Assembly (NCBI GenBank): GCA_017382555.1
Contig: JAFOAB010000243.1
Coordinates: 1-7,688, forward strand
DNA: 7,688 nt
Direction of reading: 5' to 3'
Origin: Clostridia bacterium
GTDB lineage: Bacteria > Bacillota > Clostridia > Oscillospirales > CAG-272
Positions 1-5,605 of the stretch are shown here, one piece after another; positions within the stretch are counted from its first letter, which is position 1, and each line of letters begins with the position of its first letter. The notes under the pieces are model-generated. The model saw only the letters and a list, made by a program, of their open reading frames with translations. It was not told the DNA's origin and searched no databases. Position numbers and translations under genes: made by a program.

Positions 1-792
1 ACGGTTGAGAACGAGAGTGGTGAGAGCATCGCCCTCGATATCCTCTGCAATGATAAGAAGCTTCTTGCCGTTCTGTACGATCTGCTCGAGGATGGGAAGG
101 ATCTCCTGAATAGCGGAGATCTTCTTATCGGTGATAAGGATGTAAGCGTCATCAAGAACCGCCTCCATCTTATCGGTATCGGTTGCCATGTAGGGAGAGA
201 GGTATCCGCGATCGAACTGCATACCCTCAACAACCTCACAGTAGGTCTCGGCAGACTTGGACTCCTCAACGGTGATAACACCGTCGGAGGTAACCTTTTC
301 CATTGCGTCTGCAATAAGAGTACCGATAACCTCGTCACCGGAGGAAACGGTTCCTACTCTTGCGATATCAGCGGTGCCGTTAACCTTCTTGGAGTTAGCA
401 ACAAGCTTCTCCACAGCAAGATTTACAGCCTTCTGGATACCCTTGCGGAGGATCATGGGGTTAGCGCCTGCAGCAACGTTCTTCATACCCTCGCGGATGA
501 GGATCTGTGCAAGAAGAGTAGCGGTGGTAGTACCATCACCTGCTGCATCATTGGTCTTGGTAGCAACCTCGCGAACGAGAGAAGCACCCATATTTTCAGC
601 TGCATCCTCAAGCTCGATCTCCTTTGCGATGGTAACACCGTCATTGGTGATGAGGGGTGCGCCAAACTTCTTTTCGAGAACTACGTTTCTACCCTTAGGT
701 CCAAGGGTGATCTTAACGGTGTCGCTAAGCTTATCTACACCGCGGAGGAGGGCGTTGCGCGCCTCAAGTCCGTAAATAATATTCTTTGCCAT
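1..792 (-). CDS. groEL: Chaperonin GroEL (Hsp60), N-terminal half; 3' end outside window
   Basis: Encodes the first 264 residues of the 60 kDa chaperonin, which forms the double-ring cytosolic folding chamber and hydrolyses ATP together with GroES. Visible family landmarks are the nucleotide-binding GPKGRNV (residues 31-37) and GDGTTTATLL (85-94, holding the DGTTT phosphate-binding motif with D86), the hinge into the apical domain, and MQFDRGYLSPY (191-201). The equatorial and intermediate parts and the start of the apical domain are here; about half of a usual ~540-residue protein lies beyond the left edge, including the catalytic Asp of the second half. The ATG at 792 is preceded by GAAAGGAG with a 9-nt gap, in the 17-nt spacer after the groES stop. 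It is the second gene of the groES-groEL operon and shares its CIRCE-controlled promoter. The reading frame is unbroken. Codons are those of a highly expressed gene (CTC/CTT Leu, ACC Thr, AAG Lys). Confidence 0.98.
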   Translation of the reverse strand, partial: MAKNIIYGLEARNALLRGVDKLSDTVKITLGPKGRNVVLEKKFGAPLITNDGVTIAKEIELEDAAENMGASLVREVATKTNDAAGDGTTTATLLAQILIREGMKNVAAGANPMILRKGIQKAVNLAVEKLVANSKKVNGTADIARVGTVSSGDEVIGTLIADAMEKVTSDGVITVEESKSAETYCEVVEGMQFDRGYLSPYMATDTDKMEAVLDDAYILITDKKISAIQEILPILEQIVQNGKKLLIIAEDIEGDALTTLVLNR

Positions 793-809
793 TTCAGTAT
801 ACTCCTTTC

Positions 810-1094
810 TTACTCGACGATAGCAAGGATATCGCTCTGACGTACGATGCTGTACTCAACACCGTCGCACTTAACTTCAGTACCAACGTACTTAGCGCAA
901 ATAACCTTATCGCCGACCTTAACGGTCATCTTAATCTCTTTGCCGTCAACGATTCCGCCGGGGCCAACAGCAACAACCTCAGCGAACTGGGGCTTCTCCT
1001 GTGCGGTACCGGGAAGAATGATGCCGGAAGCAGTGGTCTCCTCAACCTCTGCAGCCTTAACTACAACTCTGTCCGCAAGCGGTTTGATAGTCAT
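810..1094 (-). CDS. groES: Co-chaperonin GroES (Hsp10)
   Basis: Complete 94-residue co-chaperonin, the normal family length. The protein opens with MTIKPLADRVVVK, as GroES proteins do, and carries the mobile loop (about residues 17-33) with the hydrophobic GIIL tripeptide region (24-27) that docks on the GroEL apical domain, then the VVAVGPG segment (40-46) and the C-terminal beta strand ending SDILAIVE. A seven-fold GroES lid closes the GroEL chamber during ATP-driven folding in the cytosol. The ATG at 1094 has a strong Shine-Dalgarno AGGAGG at about 1103-1108, 8 nt upstream. It is the first gene of the operon, with groEL 17 nt downstream on the same strand. Expression is expected to be heat-inducible through HrcA acting on the CIRCE element just upstream. 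Nothing is unusual in the gene. Confidence 0.98.
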   Translation of the reverse strand: MTIKPLADRVVVKAAEVEETTASGIILPGTAQEKPQFAEVVAVGPGGIVDGKEIKMTVKVGDKVICAKYVGTEVKCDGVEYSIVRQSDILAIVE

Positions 1095-1145
1095 AATATG
1101 TTCCTCCTGAATATAAGTCCGTATAACGGATAATTTACTTAAAGT

Positions 1146-1172
1146 TTAGCACTCATTTCAACAGAGTGCTAA
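1146..1172. promoter_or_regulatory. CIRCE operator (HrcA binding site)
   Basis: Perfect CIRCE inverted repeat: TTAGCACTC (1146-1154), a 9-nt spacer, and GAGTGCTAA (1164-1172). This is the consensus binding site of the heat-shock repressor HrcA. It lies between the groES promoter -10 box and the groES start, immediately after the predicted transcription start, the usual place for repression of groESL in Firmicutes. HrcA itself is not encoded in this window. Confidence 0.97.
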
Positions 1173-1183
1173 TCACGAACTAT

Positions 1184-1212
1184 ATTCTACACAATAACAA
1201 CGCAAAATGCAA
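1184..1212 (-). promoter_or_regulatory. groES-groEL promoter (sigma-A type)
   Basis: On the minus strand there is a -35 box TTGCAT (1212-1207), a 17-nt spacer and a -10 box TAGAAT (1189-1184). The predicted start near 1177 puts the CIRCE repeat at about +5 to +32, which fits HrcA repression. The resulting leader before the groES ATG is about 83 nt. Four of six bases match the consensus in the -35 box and five of six in the -10 box. Confidence 0.8.
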
Positions 1213-1261
1213 GTCTTTTTCGAAAAAAAATCTAAAATTAATTAGTTGCAAAGAATTATTT

Positions 1262-1290
1262 TTGCAAATTCACGCACTGTCTGCTATTTT
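1262..1290 (+). promoter_or_regulatory. Possible promoter for the AgcS symporter gene
   Basis: TTGCAA (1262-1267), a 17-nt spacer and TATTTT (1285-1290) preceded by TGC, which gives an extended -10. This is the best spaced candidate upstream of the symporter gene, and would give a leader of about 97 nt. A second, poorer candidate is TATACT at 1350-1355, which lacks a good -35. The rest of the AT-rich 1213-1393 spacer holds no ORF or RNA gene that I can recognise. The -35 overlaps one arm of a short inverted repeat (1246-1267). Confidence 0.4.
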
Positions 1291-1383
1291 AGATAAAAAA
1301 ACCGATAATACAACTTCAAAAAACGTCAAAATATTTTTGTCATAAGTCTTATACTCGGCGAATAGTATGTAAAAAATGTTTTT

Positions 1384-1390
1384 GGGAGGT
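1384..1390 (+). promoter_or_regulatory. Ribosome binding site that sets the GTG start of the symporter gene
   Basis: GGGAGGT lies 3-4 nt before an in-frame GTG at 1394. The in-frame ATG at 1376 has only AT-rich sequence upstream and no Shine-Dalgarno, and this GGGAGGT would fall inside its coding region. The GTG is therefore the better start, although the gap is slightly short. Confidence 0.7.
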
Positions 1391-1393
1391 ACT

Positions 1394-2785
1394 GTGGAGC
1401 GTATAATTACCGACGTGTTATCCCCCGCCGTATTATTCCTTCTGATAATTACGGGGACAATTATATTGGCAACCGCACGGCCGCATCGTGTGGCACTGTG
1501 CTGTATGGGAAAAAGAAAGAAAAAGCACGGCACCTCCTCCATTTCCGCAATGCTGACGGCACTTGCCGGTACTCTCGGCGTCGGCAATATATCCGGCGTT
1601 GCACTTGCCGTTTCTTGCGGAGGTGTCGGTGCCGTGTTTTGGATGATCGTATCATCGGTATTCGCAATGGCAGTCAAATATGCCGAAATACTGCTTGCCT
1701 CCCATTACAGAATATCAAGGCGCGACGGCTTTCACGGCGGCGCACCGCTGTATATACAAGCAACATTCCCCAAAAAAGCGGGAAAGAGTGTCGTATACAT
1801 ATTTACCGCACTTTGTCTATTCGCGGCTCTCACCGTCGGATGCGCCGTGCAATCATCCGCAACGGCCGAGGCGGCAGATGAGGCATTGGGCGTTTCACCT
1901 TTATTTACGGGTATAACCCTCGCCGCTGTATGTCTCTTTTCCGTGCTTGGAGGAGCAAAACGCATAACAAAGATCACAGATAAGCTCGTACCCTTGATAA
2001 GCGTAGGATATCTTCTGCTTTCGCTTATAATTATAATAAAGGAAGCGGATCAGCTTCCCGAAATACTTTCGTCTGTAATACGCTCGGCATTTTCCTTACG
2101 TCCCGCTTCCGCAGGAATGGCAGGCTACGGGATATCAAGCGCGATCCGATACGGAGTATCCCGAGGGCTTATATCAAACGAGGCGGGATGCGGCACCTCC
2201 CCGTTTGCACACGCGAGAGCGGAGAAGGAACCTGCCGAGCAGGGGCTTTTCGGTATTGCCGAGGTGTTTATTGACACAACGGTTTTATGCACCGCAACCG
2301 CTATTTGCGTTATTGCTGCTTATGACGGTACCATACCCGATAACGTCGGCGGTATGGTGCTTATTTGCAATGCATATGAACGGTACTTCGGCAGATTTGC
2401 CCCGATTTTGCTTTCCATAGCTACCGCATTGTTTGCCTACGGAAGTATGATATGCTGGTATTTTTACGGCACCGAATGCATTCTTCTTACAGGCGGTGCC
2501 AAAACCTCCAAAGCGGTTTTTACCACGCTTTTTGCTATTTTTGCCGTGATCGGCGCAAAAATACACGGAGGAATACTGTGGCTTGCCTCCGACGTCTGCT
2601 TTGATCTCCTCTTATGCGTAAACACGTTTACTCTCCTCTGCCGTACAAAAACCGTAAAGACTGTAACCGATGCTTACGTGCGGTCCTCTTCAAGCAGCTC
2701 GGCGGAAATCAGACGAACCGTCTCCGCAAATCTATCTCGAGGCAAGGCAATGGCGATACCGCATTCGGAGAGCGAAGCACCGTAA
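1394..2785 (+). CDS. Sodium:alanine/glycine symporter, AgcS family
   Basis: A polytopic inner-membrane transporter of 463 residues that should import a small neutral amino acid (alanine or glycine) with Na+. Family signatures seen are TALAGTLGVGNISGVA (55-70; usual form TALAATVGTGNIAGVA), GGVGAVFWM followed by KYAEILLA, and RGLISNEAGCGTSPFAHA (about 257-274; usual form RGLFSNEAGMGSAPIAHA), then VFIDTTVLCTATA. About ten to eleven hydrophobic segments run from residue 10 to about 430. The start is taken as GTG 1394; an ATG at 1376 would add six residues. The hydrophobic core ends near TDAY (codons around 2666-2677), where relatives usually end. The last ~35 residues, including a run of six serines, form a hydrophilic tail unlike the family, and they lie antisense to the 3' end of the small minus-strand ORF. 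Substrate cannot be fixed from sequence. The gene is divergent from groES. Confidence 0.92.
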   Translation: MERIITDVLSPAVLFLLIITGTIILATARPHRVALCCMGKRKKKHGTSSISAMLTALAGTLGVGNISGVALAVSCGGVGAVFWMIVSSVFAMAVKYAEILLASHYRISRRDGFHGGAPLYIQATFPKKAGKSVVYIFTALCLFAALTVGCAVQSSATAEAADEALGVSPLFTGITLAAVCLFSVLGGAKRITKITDKLVPLISVGYLLLSLIIIIKEADQLPEILSSVIRSAFSLRPASAGMAGYGISSAIRYGVSRGLISNEAGCGTSPFAHARAEKEPAEQGLFGIAEVFIDTTVLCTATAICVIAAYDGTIPDNVGGMVLICNAYERYFGRFAPILLSIATALFAYGSMICWYFYGTECILLTGGAKTSKAVFTTLFAIFAVIGAKIHGGILWLASDVCFDLLLCVNTFTLLCRTKTVKTVTDAYVRSSSSSSAEIRRTVSANLSRGKAMAIPHSESEAP

Positions 2786-3066
2786 AAGCCTATCCCCGCT
2801 TCGCCAAGCACCTTCATTACTCTGCAAAATACTCCGCCACCGACCATTCCTATGCCAAACAAACGCACTACGTGACATCTGCAAACCGCATGGTCATTTA
2901 CCGCGTCAAATCCATCCTCACTTACCACCCGAAAAGCTTTACCGCATACAAGGCTTTGCATGATCTCACCGCCATCGCAATACTGCGTATCATGCTTGCA
3001 TTCCGTCATAACACAATTCGGTATTGTGTAAAGACCACTGACAATTCCTTCAAATCCGTTCTGCAT
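2674..3066 (-). CDS. Small aspartokinase-like ACT-domain protein (probable)
   Basis: A 130-residue ORF. Residues about 66-122 resemble the last ACT domain of aspartate kinase: VVRLFGIGMVGGG, then CRVMKVLGEAGIGF, SECGIAIALPRDRF and TVRLISAEL. These line up with the kinase pattern V-S-(I/V)-V-G-x-G-M ... A-L-x-(D/E)-A-G-I-N-I ... S-E-(I/L)-x-I-S. No kinase catalytic domain is present, so it cannot be an aspartokinase; a free amino-acid-binding regulatory protein, or a relic, is possible. The N-terminal 60 residues are not recognised. Eight cysteines in 130 residues is high. The ATG at 3066 has GGAGG (3080-3076) 9 nt upstream, but that site lies in the 3' arm of the hairpin following hom. The gene is 51 nt downstream of hom, and its last 112 bp overlap the end of the convergent symporter gene. 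I am fairly, not fully, confident that it is translated; function is inference. Confidence 0.6.
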   Translation of the reverse strand: MQNGFEGIVSGLYTIPNCVMTECKHDTQYCDGGEIMQSLVCGKAFRVVSEDGFDAVNDHAVCRCHVVRLFGIGMVGGGVFCRVMKVLGEAGIGFYGASLSECGIAIALPRDRFAETVRLISAELLEEDRT

Positions 3067-3109
3067 AAAAAAATCCCTCCGCTACATTATACGCAGCGGA
3101 GGGGCTTTT
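3067..3109. terminator. Rho-independent terminator after hom, also facing the symporter gene; overlaps the ACT ORF's ribosome binding site
   Basis: A perfect 9-bp GC-rich stem, CCCTCCGCT (3075-3083) with AGCGGAGGG (3095-3103), and an 11-nt loop. On the minus strand it is followed by A and seven Ts (3073-3067), 14 nt after the hom stop, a classic terminator. On the plus strand it is followed by GCTTTT, a weaker tail that could stop readthrough from the symporter gene. In the minus-strand RNA the 3' arm contains GGAGG, the Shine-Dalgarno of the ORF starting at 3066, and the T-tract is its spacer. The hairpin could therefore limit both transcription and translation of that ORF. Confidence 0.85.
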
Positions 3110-3117
3110 GATATTAA

Positions 3118-4335
3118 TTAAAGAACCTCGATTACGGCGGAAACCGCGAAATCCGCATTCGCCTCGGCAACAGCCTTGTTTACTGCATTGAGGGAAAGCT
3201 TATTTGCTGGAATGAAGGCAATCTTGCCGTTATCGGCAACAAGCTTATCTATCTTACCGAAATACTTTTCAACGAGTGAAACGTCATTCGTCTCCGCGCA
3301 TACGTAGTAGCTTGCGGGAGCATCTGCGGCACAGCCCGTTTCCTCGGCGGTAGCGGGTACCCACGGAACGGTCTTAACTGCGGCACCGCTTGCGATACGG
3401 ATAACGTCGCTTGCCACGGCACTTGCGGTAGGCTCACTGCCCGCACCTCTGCCGTAGAACATAACGTCGCCAACGTAATTTCCGCGTACGCTTACACCGT
3501 TAAACACGTCATTAATGCGGGAAAGCGGATTCGCGTGATTTACAAGGCAGGGGCGAACAAGCTCAACGATCTTGCCGCTATCATCCTTGAACGCACTACC
3601 GATAAGCTTCACGGAATAGCCCATCTTCTCTGCGTTTTCAATATCAAAGAGGGTAAGCGCGGTAATTCCCTCGGTGGAAATACCCTTAACGTCAAGAAGC
3701 TTGCCGAATGCGATAGCACCGAGTATGCAGATCTTTCTGCACGTGTCCTTGCCAAGGATATCCGCGGAAGGATCAGCCTCCGCATATCCGTTCTTCTGTG
3801 CGCCGGCAAGAGCATCCGCAAAGCTTGCACCGTCCTCCTTCATTCTGGTAAGAATGTAGTTGGTGGTGCCGTTGAGGATTCCGTCAACGCGCTCGATGCG
3901 GTTAACGGTTGCAAGATCCTCAGCAAGAGGGCGAAGCACGGGAATACCTCCGCCTACAGCCGCCTCAAACATATAGCTTACGCCGTTTTTAGCGGCAATC
4001 TCGAGAAGCTCAACACCAAGAGTTGCAACGATCTCCTTATTGGAGGTCACAACGCTTTTGCCTGCATTGAGTGCGGCAACGGTGAATTCGTATGCGGGAT
4101 GCAGACCGCCGATAACCTCACAAACAATGGAGATATCCTTATCATTAATAATATCGTTAATATCGTGCGTAATGCGATCCGCAAAGGGCGAATCGGGGAA
4201 ATCACGCAAATCGAGAATGCGCTTAACGTATACGTCGTCACCGACTTTATTCTTAATAAGCTCGGCATTTTCGGTAATGAGAGCGGCAGTGCCGGAGCCA
4301 ACAACACCGAAGCCGAGAACAGCAACATTTATCAT
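3118..4335 (-). CDS. hom: Homoserine dehydrogenase
   Basis: A 405-residue NAD(P)H-dependent enzyme reducing aspartate 4-semialdehyde to homoserine, the branch leading to threonine and methionine; cytosolic. Landmarks are the Rossmann nucleotide-binding loop GFGVVGSG (8-15), VVTSNKE with K100 (95-101), EAAVGGGIPV (124-133), the signature DGILNGTTNYIL (151-162), and EADPSADILGKDTCRK (186-201), whose K201 matches the second catalytic lysine position. The C-terminal segment (about 341-405, beginning ASYYV) sits where Gram-positive enzymes carry an ACT domain, but it lacks the usual D-x-P-G-V motif and looks diverged. ATG 4335 is chosen because GGAG (4345-4342) lies 6 nt upstream; an in-frame TTG at 4347 would consume that site. 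It has its own promoter and a strong terminator, and is divergent from the radical SAM gene. A lone ACT-type ORF follows on the same strand. Confidence 0.97.
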   Translation of the reverse strand: MINVAVLGFGVVGSGTAALITENAELIKNKVGDDVYVKRILDLRDFPDSPFADRITHDINDIINDKDISIVCEVIGGLHPAYEFTVAALNAGKSVVTSNKEIVATLGVELLEIAAKNGVSYMFEAAVGGGIPVLRPLAEDLATVNRIERVDGILNGTTNYILTRMKEDGASFADALAGAQKNGYAEADPSADILGKDTCRKICILGAIAFGKLLDVKGISTEGITALTLFDIENAEKMGYSVKLIGSAFKDDSGKIVELVRPCLVNHANPLSRINDVFNGVSVRGNYVGDVMFYGRGAGSEPTASAVASDVIRIASGAAVKTVPWVPATAEETGCAADAPASYYVCAETNDVSLVEKYFGKIDKLVADNGKIAFIPANKLSLNAVNKAVAEANADFAVSAVIEVL

Positions 4336-4362
4336 AATGTACTCCAAATTATGTTTTTAGAT

Positions 4363-4391
4363 ATTTTACCACGCCGCTAAAACAAAATCAA
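4363..4391 (-). promoter_or_regulatory. hom promoter (sigma-A type)
   Basis: On the minus strand: -35 TTGATT (4391-4386), 17-nt spacer, -10 TAAAAT (4368-4363). The predicted transcription start near 4356 gives a leader of only about 20 nt before the hom ATG. That is too short for a T-box or riboswitch, so no leader-based amino-acid control is visible here. Confidence 0.7.
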
Positions 4392-4430
4392 GCAAAATAC
4401 GCAACTCTGTAACAATAAATCAAATTATTC

Positions 4431-4459
4431 TTTATTTTTCTTTTCATTTATGTTAAAAT
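4431..4459 (+). promoter_or_regulatory. Possible promoter for the radical SAM gene
   Basis: TGTTAAAAT (4451-4459) is an extended -10 (TGn plus TAAAAT). The -35 position at 17 nt (4431-4436, TTTATT) is weak. It lies in the 150-nt divergent spacer between hom and the radical SAM gene, back to back with the hom promoter, and would give a leader of about 20 nt. Confidence 0.45.
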
Positions 4460-4485
4460 AGCATCATCAATCTCAAGGAGCAGAA

Positions 4486-5451
4486 ATGAAAAGACCTACA
4501 CAGAGAGAAACAAACCCGTTTCCATACTCCGATTCAAATAAAAGATACCGCACATACGATTACTTTTTGCGCGATAAATTCGGATGCAAGGTTGCAAAGA
4601 TCCCCCTTGCGGGAGATTTTACCTGCCCGAATCTTGACGGCAAAAAGGGCACGGGCGGTTGCATATATTGCGCATCCGGCTCCGGTAAATTCAACGCCCC
4701 CGCTTGTCTGCCTATAAAGGAGCAGTACGACGTAATGCTTACCGGTATGCGCAAAAAGTGGAACGTAACGAAAACGATCCCCTACTTTCAGGCTCACACA
4801 AACACGTACGCACCCACAGAAAAGCTGAAAGCGCTTTTTGAGGAGGCAATCAGCCTTGAGGGTGCTGTCGGACTTGCGGTTGCAACAAGGGCGGATTGCA
4901 TCAGCAAAAGCTGTGCAAGAATGCTCTCCGAAATAGGCAAGAAGACCTTTCTTACCGTTGAGCTGGGGCTTCAGACCGCAAACGATAAAACCGCGGAGCT
5001 TATAAACCGTTGTCACAGCTATGCGGATTTTCTTCGCGGCTATTCCCTTTTGCGCAATGCGGGAAACATCAACGTCTGCATTCATCTTATCTTCGGCCTC
5101 CCCGGTGAAACGCGCGAGGATATGATAAACACCGTTAAAGAGGTTGCAAGGCTAAAGCCGGAGCAGGTGAAGTTCCATCTGCTGTACGTTTTGAAGGACA
5201 CGGCACTCGGTGATATGTATCAGCGTGGAGAATATGAGCCGATGACGCGAGAGGAATATATCTCCGTAATTGCGGAGGCGCTCGAGTATCTGCCGAAGGA
5301 AACCGTAATCGGCAGGGTTACGGGCGACGCACCCGCCGCAGACCTCCTTGCCCCCGAATGGAGCCGCAAAAAGCTGACGGTTATCGACGAGCTTGATAAG
5401 CTGCTATTTGAAACCCAAAAATACCAAGGAATTGGTTTTGATGAGCTATAA
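4486..5451 (+). CDS. ytqA: Radical SAM protein, YtqA/YhcC (TIGR01212) family; probable tRNA wobble-uridine modification enzyme (MnmL)
   Basis: A 321-residue soluble radical SAM enzyme. The iron-sulfur cluster cysteines are C47, C59 and C62 in a C-x11-C-x2-C arrangement within FTCPNLDGKKGTGGCIYC, the pattern of E. coli YhcC and B. subtilis YtqA rather than the common C-x3-C-x2-C. Further family landmarks are RYRTYDYFLRDKFG (20-33), YFQAHTNTYAP (100-110), ATRAD (133-137), VELGLQT (158-164), HLIFGLPGE (200-208) and FHLLYVLKDT (230-239). The YtqA subgroup has been linked to the cmnm5s2U to mnm5s2U step of tRNA wobble-uridine modification (MnmL), usually next to the methylase MnmM. No such partner is adjacent here, so the role rests on family membership. 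ATG 4486 follows AAGGAG (4475-4480) by 5 nt. The gene is monocistronic: divergent from hom and closed by a terminator that includes its stop codon. Confidence 0.93.
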   Translation: MKRPTQRETNPFPYSDSNKRYRTYDYFLRDKFGCKVAKIPLAGDFTCPNLDGKKGTGGCIYCASGSGKFNAPACLPIKEQYDVMLTGMRKKWNVTKTIPYFQAHTNTYAPTEKLKALFEEAISLEGAVGLAVATRADCISKSCARMLSEIGKKTFLTVELGLQTANDKTAELINRCHSYADFLRGYSLLRNAGNINVCIHLIFGLPGETREDMINTVKEVARLKPEQVKFHLLYVLKDTALGDMYQRGEYEPMTREEYISVIAEALEYLPKETVIGRVTGDAPAADLLAPEWSRKKLTVIDELDKLLFETQKYQGIGFDEL

Positions 5452-5481
5452 TTGTGCATTTTGCACAATTATAGCCCTTTT
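5445..5481 (+). terminator. Rho-independent terminator of the radical SAM gene, containing its stop codon
   Basis: A perfect 14-bp stem, 5445-5458 with 5462-5475, and a TTT loop, followed by CCTTTT. The last sense codon and the TAA (5449-5451) lie inside the 5' arm, so there is no 3' untranslated spacer. The stem is mostly AT with GC pairs near the loop and base, and the T-tract is short. It separates this gene from the downstream EF-G gene. Confidence 0.82.
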
Positions 5482-5520
5482 CATTCTACACTTTACAAGC
5501 GCAAAATACAAAAAACCATC

Positions 5521-5549
5521 TTGAATTGTTACCCAAAAAATTGTATAAT
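5521..5549 (+). promoter_or_regulatory. Strong sigma-A promoter of the EF-G-like gene
   Basis: TTGAAT (5521-5526), a 17-nt spacer and a perfect TATAAT (5544-5549). The predicted start near 5556 gives a leader of about 50 nt, ending in AGGAG (5592-5596) 9 nt before the ATG. This is the closest match to consensus in the window and fits the high-expression codon use of the gene that follows. Confidence 0.85.
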
Positions 5550-5605
5550 AAGTCAAGGATGCTTCTTTAAGGGTATTCAATTTAGGAAATTAGGAGCAAA
5601 ACATT

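Noticed and set aside
257..775. A 172-residue plus-strand ORF opposite groEL
   Set aside because: It is a shadow of groEL with a Ser/Ala/Thr-rich composition and no motif.
1376..1393. ATG at 1376 as the symporter start
   Set aside because: It has no Shine-Dalgarno upstream, while the GTG at 1394 has GGGAGGT just before it and fits the family's N-terminus.
1270..1677. A 135-residue minus-strand ORF across the symporter's 5' end and leader
   Set aside because: No ribosome binding site or family match, and it overlaps the conserved N-terminal part of the symporter gene.
2614..3111. A 165-residue plus-strand ORF overlapping the end of the symporter gene and the ACT ORF
   Set aside because: No Shine-Dalgarno, no family resemblance and a basic low-quality composition; the opposite strand shows an ACT domain.
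4336..4347. TTG at 4347 as the hom start
   Set aside because: It would place the GGAG ribosome binding site inside the coding region; ATG 4335 has that site at a 6-nt distance and gives the normal N-terminal Rossmann start.
3535..4380. A 281-residue plus-strand ORF opposite hom
   Set aside because: It is the antisense shadow of a certain homoserine dehydrogenase gene and crosses the hom promoter.
4336..4485. A riboswitch or T-box in the hom or radical SAM leader
   Set aside because: Both predicted leaders are only about 20 nt, and no conserved leader motif or leader terminator is visible.
4534..5085. A 183-residue minus-strand ORF opposite the radical SAM gene
   Set aside because: It is antisense to a well-supported gene and has no recognisable domain.
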